A stretch of 10,603 nucleotides of DNA, taken from Novosphingobium sp. GTDB taxonomy: Bacteria; Pseudomonadota; Alphaproteobacteria; Sphingomonadales; Sphingomonadaceae. Under the pieces are notes generated by a model. That model searched no databases and was not told the DNA's origin. It worked only from the letters and a program-made list of their open reading frames with translations. Positions 6,071 to 10,603 of the stretch are shown here, piece after piece. The position numbers were made by a program, and so were the translations under genes. Numbering within the stretch: the stretch's first letter is position 1; the number at the start of each line of letters is the position of its first letter. The stretch spans positions 1-10,603 of the forward strand of contig VFKS01000486.1 in the NCBI GenBank assembly GCA_009885425.1, in the 5' to 3' direction.

Positions 6071-7051
6071 ATGACAGCCTCGCTCTCCATTACGCTCAAC
6101 GGCGATCCCCGCCGCGCCGACCCTGGATCGATTGCCGATCTGGTTCGCAGCCTAGAACTCGATCCGGCAAAGGTCGCGGTCGAGCGCAATGGCACAATCG
6201 TGCCGCGCTCGACGCTGGATGATGAGGCGCTGGCTGATGGCGATGCGCTCGAGATCGTTCACTTCGTCGGCGGCGGAGACAACGACGATTCGTGGACCGT
6301 CGCGGGCCGGACCTTCCACTCGCGGTTGATCGTCGGCACCGGCAAGTACAAGGATTTCGCTCAGAACGCCGCTGCGGTCGAAGCGGCCGGCGCGCAAATC
6401 GTCACGGTTGCGGTACGGCGGGTCAACGTATCAGACCCCAAGGCGCCAATGCTGACCGATTTTATCGACCCCAAGAAAATCACCTACCTGCCCAACACCG
6501 CCGGGTGCTTCACCGCTGAAGACGCGATCCGCACGCTGCGGCTAGCGCGCGAAGCGGGCGGCTGGGATCTGGTTAAACTGGAGGTTCTGGGCGAAGCTCG
6601 GACGCTCTATCCCGATATGCGCGAAACGCTGAAAGCCTGCGAAGTGCTCGCAAATGAAGGCTTTGCGCCGATGGTCTATTGCACCGACGATCCGATCGCA
6701 GCCAAGCAATTGGAAAGCGCCGGTGCGGTCGCAGTGATGCCGCTGGGCGCGCCGATCGGTTCGGGGCTGGGGATCCAGAACCGAGTCACGATCCGGCTGA
6801 TCGTCGAAGGCGCTTCGGTGCCGGTGCTGGTCGACGCCGGGGTCGGCACCGCCAGTGACGCCGCAGTAGCAATGGAGCTCGGCTGCGACGGGGTGCTCAT
6901 GAACACCGCGATTGCCGAAGCCAAGGATCCGCTGCGGATGGCTCGAGCGATGAAACTGGCAGTCGAGGCCGGCCGCCACGCTTACCTCTCAGGCCGGATG
7001 CAGACCCGCAAATATGCCGATCCGTCGAGCCCGTTGGCCGGGCTGATCTAG
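6071..7051 (+). CDS. thiG: Fused sulfur carrier ThiS and thiazole synthase ThiG
   Basis: One open frame encodes both halves of bacterial thiazole formation for thiamine. Residues 1-69 are a ThiS beta-grasp domain (ITLNGD ... [12 protein letters not shown] ... [13 protein letters not shown]). After a short acidic linker (DNDD), residues ~75-326 are the ThiG TIM barrel. ThiG condenses deoxyxylulose 5-phosphate, dehydroglycine and ThiS-thiocarboxylate sulfur. Its hallmarks are [19 protein letters not shown], the Schiff-base Lys169 in [22 protein letters not shown], and [11 protein letters not shown] with LMNTAIA. The ThiS Gly-Gly is internal, whereas free ThiS needs it as its C-terminus. I chose ATG 6071 by ThiS alignment. 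ATG 6059 and GTG 6050 are also in frame, and no start has a well-spaced RBS, so coupling to the merC gene is likely. The stop lies in a CTAG shared with the convergent gene. Confidence 0.95.
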   Translation: MTASLSITLNGDPRRADPGSIADLVRSLELDPAKVAVERNGTIVPRSTLDDEALADGDALEIVHFVGGGDNDDSWTVAGRTFHSRLIVGTGKYKDFAQNAAAVEAAGAQIVTVAVRRVNVSDPKAPMLTDFIDPKKITYLPNTAGCFTAEDAIRTLRLAREAGGWDLVKLEVLGEARTLYPDMRETLKACEVLANEGFAPMVYCTDDPIAAKQLESAGAVAVMPLGAPIGSGLGIQNRVTIRLIVEGASVPVLVDAGVGTASDAAVAMELGCDGVLMNTAIAEAKDPLRMARAMKLAVEAGRHAYLSGRMQTRKYADPSSPLAGLI

Positions 7052-7650
7052 CCCGATTTTTGCAGGGTGATCATCGCGAAGCGTGACACGCCCCTTTCAT
7101 AGCCCAGCCCCTCGCCGGTTTCGATCGCAACATCGCACCATGTTCCGGCCGCCGTATAGAACGCCTGCAATTCGGCTCCGCAGGGATAATTGTAATACCG
7201 CCCGAGCCGGTCGCGACCTTCGTTGCTGGCAGTCTTGTAGGTGGCAACATGCCAGCCGCCCGGTTTGAGCGCGCGCCAAATGCGGGCCAGCACGCCGGTT
7301 AACCCTGCGCGCGGCACATTTAATAGCGAATAGGCCGCCAATACGCCGTCGTATTGCGCGATTTCATCCAGATCATCGAAGCGCATGACTCTCACTGACC
7401 GGCCCAACCGCGCTTCTGCCTGCGCGGCCATTTCGGGCACTCCATCGGTCGCCTCGACCTTGAACCCGCGCGATTCCATATGTTCAGCGTTGCGCCCCGA
7501 TCCGCGGCCCAGCTCCACTATCGACGCTCCTGGCGCAAGCCGCCCTAGAAACCCTTCCAGGTGGCGGCCAATGCCTCCAGGGCTGCTGGCGGCATAATCG
7601 GGCGCCTCAGCGGCATAAAACGCCAGGGTAGCGGGATCGAAGCTTGGCAT
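7048..7650 (-). CDS. Class I SAM-dependent methyltransferase
   Basis: This 200-aa cytoplasmic protein has a Rossmann-fold methyltransferase core. Motif I is [12 protein letters not shown] (residues 44-55), the end of strand 2 is VEATDG with Asp69 expected to hold the SAM ribose, [16 protein letters not shown] (99-114) is the strand-4 region, and [12 protein letters not shown] (128-139) is the post-III motif. In motif I an Arg replaces the Cys common in related proteins (ELGCGSG); the glycines are intact, so binding should hold. The substrate is unknown. The RBS is weak (AAGAG about 10 bases before ATG 7650). The TAG stop overlaps the thiSG stop, and no terminator hairpin separates the two. 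Confidence 0.88.
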   Translation of the reverse strand: MPSFDPATLAFYAAEAPDYAASSPGGIGRHLEGFLGRLAPGASIVELGRGSGRNAEHMESRGFKVEATDGVPEMAAQAEARLGRSVRVMRFDDLDEIAQYDGVLAAYSLLNVPRAGLTGVLARIWRALKPGGWHVATYKTASNEGRDRLGRYYNYPCGAELQAFYTAAGTWCDVAIETGEGLGYERGVSRFAMITLQKSG

Positions 7651-7758
7651 TGCGTCAACGCTCTTTCGGTAACTTGCCTTACGTGGCCACGAGTGCCGCG
7701 ATAGCCATCATGGTTAACCGGATCGTTACCATATTCTGGCGATATGCCCTCAAGCAAC

Positions 7759-7764
7759 AAGGGG
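7759..7764 (+). promoter_or_regulatory. RBS deciding the start of the 7771 gene
   Basis: AAGGGG lies six bases before ATG 7771. The upstream in-frame ATG 7744 has no comparable site, so 7771 is the better start. Confidence 0.65.
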
Positions 7765-7770
7765 CAGACC

Positions 7771-8298
7771 ATGGCTAGTGCCGGAACCGCATCACTGACT
7801 ATCGCCGAACTGCGCGAATTCGCCAGCTTCACCGCTTGCGAGCAGCGCTATATCAAGCGCAGCCTCGATGTCGGGCTTGGCCGTCAGGATGCGTTCAAGC
7901 TGTGGGCCCGCGATGCGGCTGAAAGCGCGTCGATCCGCAGCCAGTATGTGGTCTATCAGGAGCTCAAGGGCCTGCGCGGCGCGATTCCTGATGATACCGG
8001 GTTCGATGCCCTGGAAAGCTTCATTGGCAAGTTGATCCGGGTCGCGGCGTTTGATCTGGCGCAGGAGCGAATCGAATGCTTTTCAGCCTTTCGCTTTCTC
8101 TATGAACGCCTGCTCGGCCCCGAAGCGCGACCCTTCCTGCCCAGCGCGTTTTGTGCAGCGGCGGCCTTGCCGCAGATTCGCCCCGAAAAACGCAAAAATC
8201 TGCTCCAGTCGATCAGCGAAGCGGCGGCCACGGCCCCCGGCTGGTCGGCCCGTGCCCCCAGCTTTTACCCCGAATGGGTCGAAAAAGAAGCGGCCTGA
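7771..8298 (+). CDS. Soluble protein of unknown function, 175 aa
   Basis: I do not recognise this protein. It has no signal peptide or membrane segment and looks mostly alpha-helical. Blocks that stand out are an N-terminal TIAELREFASFTACEQRYIK, an Arg/Asp-rich middle with SIRSQYVVYQELKGLRGAIP, and a hydrophobic-aromatic stretch RIECFSAFRFLYERLLGPE; the end is FYPEWVEKEAA. Three cysteines are scattered and form no metal motif. ATG 7771 is chosen for its AAGGGG at 7759-7764; ATG 7744 would add nine residues. Codon use has the GC-rich third positions of the neighbouring genes, which supports a real, resident gene. It lies between a divergent methyltransferase and the lipoprotein gene 110 bp downstream; it may share transcription with the latter. 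Confidence 0.75.
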   Translation: MASAGTASLTIAELREFASFTACEQRYIKRSLDVGLGRQDAFKLWARDAAESASIRSQYVVYQELKGLRGAIPDDTGFDALESFIGKLIRVAAFDLAQERIECFSAFRFLYERLLGPEARPFLPSAFCAAAALPQIRPEKRKNLLQSISEAAATAPGWSARAPSFYPEWVEKEAA

Positions 8299-8395
8299 AC
8301 AGGCAATTCGCTTTGTTGCAATTTTGGGAATCGACAAGCGCTTCAGAACCGGGCAAACCGCGCGCTGCTCGCCCAAGGCGTGCAAGGGTTAACAC

Positions 8396-8402
8396 AAGGG
8401 GA
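8396..8402 (+). promoter_or_regulatory. Strong RBS of the small lipoprotein gene
   Basis: AAGGGGA is spaced six bases from ATG 8409. It is among the best Shine-Dalgarno sites in the window and fixes the start of a short gene that could otherwise be lost inside a longer open frame beginning upstream. Confidence 0.75.
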
Positions 8403-8408
8403 CTCCCA

Positions 8409-8588
8409 ATGAAGAAGATTGCTCTGTTCGCCGCCGTCGCGGCTGGCTCGCTCGCCATCGCCGCCTGCGGCGAAAAGAAGGAAGAAGCTGCGATGACCTC
8501 GGAAGAAACCGCTGCTGCGACTGAAGCTGCTGTGGCTGCTTCGGACGACGCGATGGCTGCTTCGACCGATGCTGCGAAGGCTGAATAA
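8409..8588 (+). CDS. Small Ala/Glu-rich lipoprotein
   Basis: This 59-aa protein has a lipoprotein signal peptide: MKK, a hydrophobic core, and the lipobox IAAC with Cys20 as the lipidated residue. Position +2 is Gly, so by the usual rule it would be sent to the outer membrane. The mature part is only 40 residues: a charged GEKKEE, then low-complexity Ala/Glu/Asp/Ser/Thr with a near-repeat VAASDDA / MAASTDA. It is net acidic and probably helical or disordered. The function is unknown; it has no clear match to entericidin, though size and layout are comparable. A strong RBS precedes it and a strong terminator follows 33 bp after the stop, suggesting good expression. The same frame is open from 8151, but that stretch is a shadow of the preceding gene. 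Confidence 0.82.
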   Translation: MKKIALFAAVAAGSLAIAACGEKKEEAAMTSEETAAATEAAVAASDDAMAASTDAAKAE

Positions 8589-8601
8589 GCCAAGCAAGCG
8601 C

Positions 8602-8615
8602 ATCGCTTAAGCGAT
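8602..8615. repeat. Perfect 14-bp palindrome after the lipoprotein gene
   Basis: ATCGCTTAAGCGAT is identical to its reverse complement. It lies 13 bp past the lipoprotein stop and 6 bp before the terminator stem. As a palindrome without a spacer it is better suited to a protein-binding site than to an RNA hairpin, though a chance match is possible. Confidence 0.5.
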
Positions 8616-8621
8616 CAAAGG

Positions 8622-8670
8622 GGCCGGGGCTGATGGGTGTGGACCACCTTCAGCCCCGGCCTTTTTGTTT
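8622..8670 (+). terminator. Strong rho-independent terminator
   Basis: A perfect 12-bp stem is formed by GGCCGGGGCTGA (8622-8633) and TCAGCCCCGGCC (8650-8661). An inner GGTG/CACC pairing extends the hairpin within the loop. The stem is followed by TTTTTGTTT. It ends the lipoprotein transcript. Confidence 0.92.
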
Positions 8671-8759
8671 GCCCGATCGCGGCAAGGCCGGACCGATCGT
8701 AACGTCAAATCAACCATTGCGTGAAAGAACCCCGGTTTTGAACCCGCCGGGAAGTTTCT

Positions 8760-10202
8760 GTGACGACCATCCTGCTAGACGGATTGAACGAAGAGACGTT
8801 TCGCCGCTCAATTGAGAGCCGGCTGCGCCAGGGTCTGTCTGCAGAGGCGGTCGAGAAGCTGCGCGGACTGCTGGCGCCCTACGCCGGGCCTGGACGGATC
8901 CTGCCAGAACGCTTTCTGACCGTGCAGGTCAGCGACCTGACCCTGTCCGGATGGGAGCGCCTTGGCGAAGCTGTCGCGCGCCATGATCGGCCGGATGGGC
9001 AAATCACAGCCCTGTCGATCGCCTTTGGCTGGCCGGGCGATGATCTGCCCCAGCCCGATCCACACGGCTGCTTGCGCCCGATGATCGAGGTCGGGTTTTT
9101 CACCGACGAAGCCTATCCCTTCTCGCAAAGCGCGCGCGAAGACTTGCTCGATGGCTATTCCTATCACGGCTGCACCTGGGCCAGCGACAACGCGGCGACC
9201 GAGACCTGCCTGTCGCTCGAGGGGATTGACGACCTTCATGGTGCGCTGGCTGCGCTCGAAATGCGGCTGCTGGCCAGCGATGAGCCCGATCCCGACGAGA
9301 TCGGCGCCGGTTCGCTCGGCGCCTGCTTGCTCTCTGCCTTGCTGTTCCGCGTCGTCGGCGAACGAATCCGGCAGGACGGTTTGCCGCGCCCGCTGTGCGT
9401 GCTGGCCGGCAGCAACGGGGTCTATCCCTATTTCGATGCTCCGGTCGCTGGGATGCCCGAAGATGCCTTGAAGTCGGCTAACGAGGACGAGGAGCTGCTC
9501 AGTCTGGTCCCCGCACCGCGTTACAGCAGCCTGCTCGTCACCGGCATTCCACGGGCACGCAAACGCGCGGTGCTGGTGCTGGATGAGAGCGAAGAGGACA
9601 AAGCGCTGCGTACCGCCGATTTGCGAAATCTGGCGCAGAGTGACGAAACCACCGCACCGCAACTGGCTGCTGCCGAGGATAAAATCGCCACCCCCGACTT
9701 GCCCGACGGCGGGATCATTCCGCTCGCCAACGGCCCGCTGATGGCCAAGAAAAAGCCCAGCGAGGTTTGGGATTTCCGCGACATGCTGGGTCCGCGCGAG
9801 GCGGTCATGCCCAATACCGAGCCTGAACCGCCTCTACCGCCGCCAGTTGAAGCGGATCTGCCGCCCGAGACCACAGAGCCCCAGCGCCCGTCCGAGCAGC
9901 CGCTCCCGGTTCAGCCGATGGCCGCACCCGGCTTTGCCTTGCTCGAACCAAACATTCAGGAACGGCTCCAGACCCTCATTGCCCCGCCACCGGCGATTGA
10001 AGAACCAGCGGCCGTGCCGGCCGATCCGGAACCAGCCAGCGCTGCGCCATCCGAACCACTGCAGCCCGGCCCGGTCTGGCCGCTGGGGATCAGCTGGCTG
10101 GAGGATGCGGAAGCGGCGCAAGAGGTTTGCACCGACGCACTTGCACCATCAAAGCAGGGCTTGTGGGCCCGCCTGCGGGGCTGGCTGAAGTTCCGGGGCT
10201 AG
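8760..10202 (+). CDS. 480-aa protein of unknown function with Pro-rich tail
   Basis: I do not recognise this protein. It starts with GTG 8760, supported by GGGAAG at 8749-8754 with 5-bp spacing. Residues ~1-275 look like a folded domain with alternating helices and strands (FLTVQVSDLTLSGWERL, ITALSIAFGWPGD, PMIEVGFFTDEAYPFS, GIDDLHGALAALEMRL, SSLLVTGIPRARKRAVLVLD), containing six cysteines (residues 104, 138, 150, 189 and 213 among them). Residues ~275-460 are rich in Pro, Glu and Ala and likely disordered. The last 14 residues (GLWARLRGWLKFRG) could form a basic amphipathic helix that touches membrane. There is no signal peptide or membrane span, so it is probably cytoplasmic. It stands alone after a strong terminator, and its TAG stop abuts the convergent ligase stop. 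A scaffold or membrane-tethered role is a guess. Confidence 0.8.
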   Translation: MTTILLDGLNEETFRRSIESRLRQGLSAEAVEKLRGLLAPYAGPGRILPERFLTVQVSDLTLSGWERLGEAVARHDRPDGQITALSIAFGWPGDDLPQPDPHGCLRPMIEVGFFTDEAYPFSQSAREDLLDGYSYHGCTWASDNAATETCLSLEGIDDLHGALAALEMRLLASDEPDPDEIGAGSLGACLLSALLFRVVGERIRQDGLPRPLCVLAGSNGVYPYFDAPVAGMPEDALKSANEDEELLSLVPAPRYSSLLVTGIPRARKRAVLVLDESEEDKALRTADLRNLAQSDETTAPQLAAAEDKIATPDLPDGGIIPLANGPLMAKKKPSEVWDFRDMLGPREAVMPNTEPEPPLPPPVEADLPPETTEPQRPSEQPLPVQPMAAPGFALLEPNIQERLQTLIAPPPAIEEPAAVPADPEPASAAPSEPLQPGPVWPLGISWLEDAEAAQEVCTDALAPSKQGLWARLRGWLKFRG

Positions 10203-10603
10203 CTAGCCCTTGTATAGCCCATCGAGCCGTTCCCCGTAGCGCGCCTTCAGCTTGTGGCGGCGGATTGATTGTTTCGGGGTGAGTTCTTCATTGTCGATCG
10301 TGAAGGGCTCGTCGGCGAAAGCGAATTGGCGGACCTTTTCGATCACCGACAGGTCCTGATTGACCCGGTCAACCGCAGCGCGGACGGCTGAGCGGAAGGC
10401 CGGAAGGTCTTGCAGCGCCTTCAGCGCGAATTTTTCGCCATTGGCCTGGGCCCATTCGAGCGCCCATTCGGGGTCGGGTACAATCAGTCCGACGACATAG
10501 GGGCGCCGGTCACCAACCACCATCGCTTGGGCAATCTCGGCTTGCAGGGTCAGCAAGCCTTCAACCCGCGCGGGCGAAATGTTGTCACCCTTGTCGTTGA
10601 TGA
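10203..10603 (-). CDS. Long-chain acyl-CoA ligase (AMP-forming), C-terminus only
   Basis: This is the last 133 residues of an ANL-superfamily adenylate-forming enzyme of the long-chain acyl-CoA synthetase group. The frame is open to the window edge, so the start lies to the right. Visible are INDKGDNISPARVEGLL, which corresponds to the hinge-following segment of the C-terminal lid, then IAQAMVVGDRRPYVVGLIVPD, and the terminal LTPKQSIRRHKLKARYGERL with the basic end typical of the family. The enzyme activates fatty acids to acyl-CoA via acyl-AMP. Chain-length preference is not visible because the adenylation core is outside. The TAG stop is directly adjacent to the stop of the convergent 480-aa gene, with no terminator between. 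Confidence 0.93.
   Translation of the reverse strand, partial: INDKGDNISPARVEGLLTLQAEIAQAMVVGDRRPYVVGLIVPDPEWALEWAQANGEKFALKALQDLPAFRSAVRAAVDRVNQDLSVIEKVRQFAFADEPFTIDNEELTPKQSIRRHKLKARYGERLDGLYKG

Noticed and set aside
7712..7727. TTAA-containing stretch ahead of the 7771 gene as a CtrA site
   Set aside because: The spacing and second half do not match TTAA-N7-TTAA, so a CtrA box cannot be supported.
8808..9662. Minus-strand 284-codon frame opposite the 480-aa gene
   Set aside because: The plus-strand frame is longer, has an RBS-supported start, ends tidily at the neighbouring gene and shows GC-rich third positions. The minus frame has none of these.
1..10603. CRISPR arrays, tRNA/rRNA genes, insertion sequences, toxin-antitoxin or defence genes
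   Set aside because: I looked for regular repeats, tRNA cloverleaf ends, transposase motifs and paired small genes and found none. The window reads as core chromosome.

Overview
The window looks like ordinary chromosome from a GC-rich alphaproteobacterium, most likely Sphingomonadales (Erythrobacter, Novosphingobium or Sphingomonas type). The reasons are the high GC with GC-rich third positions, a UrcA-family exported protein, an alphaproteobacterial-style long ribosomal protein S9, a CtaA/COX15-type heme A synthase, and a fused ThiS-ThiG protein. There is no rRNA, tRNA, insertion sequence, phage gene, plasmid gene or CRISPR array that I can see. This placement is inferred from gene content, not from a database search.

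Layout from left to right. A LytTR response regulator runs in from the left edge (1-603, +). It converges on a small exported UrcA protein (672-971, -), with a terminator for the latter between them. A 245-bp divergent gap follows, then a translationally coupled pair on +: an 88-aa membrane protein and a calcineurin-like metallophosphoesterase (1217-2226). These converge across a bidirectional terminator on the ribosomal pair rplM-rpsI (-). Upstream of rplM on the same strand lie an unrecognised exported protein (3419-4159) and heme A synthase ctaA (4428-5489). A 180-bp divergent gap separates ctaA from a MerC-domain membrane protein and the thiS-thiG fusion on + (5670-7051). The fusion's stop codon overlaps that of a convergent methyltransferase (7048-7650, -). 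Then come three + strand genes of unknown role: a 175-aa soluble protein, a 59-aa Ala/Glu-rich lipoprotein with its own RBS and strong terminator, and a 480-aa protein with a Pro-rich tail. The right edge cuts a long-chain acyl-CoA ligase (-), of which only the C-terminus is visible.

Most genes are housekeeping: translation (rplM, rpsI), respiration (ctaA supplies heme A for aa3-type oxidases), thiamine biosynthesis (thiSG) and fatty-acid activation. No defence or mobile system is evident. The points most worth a second look are the internal Gly-Gly-Gly of the ThiS-ThiG fusion, the merC-thiSG coupling, the skewed alanine codons of the small lipoprotein, and the uncharacterised 480-aa, 246-aa and 175-aa proteins.
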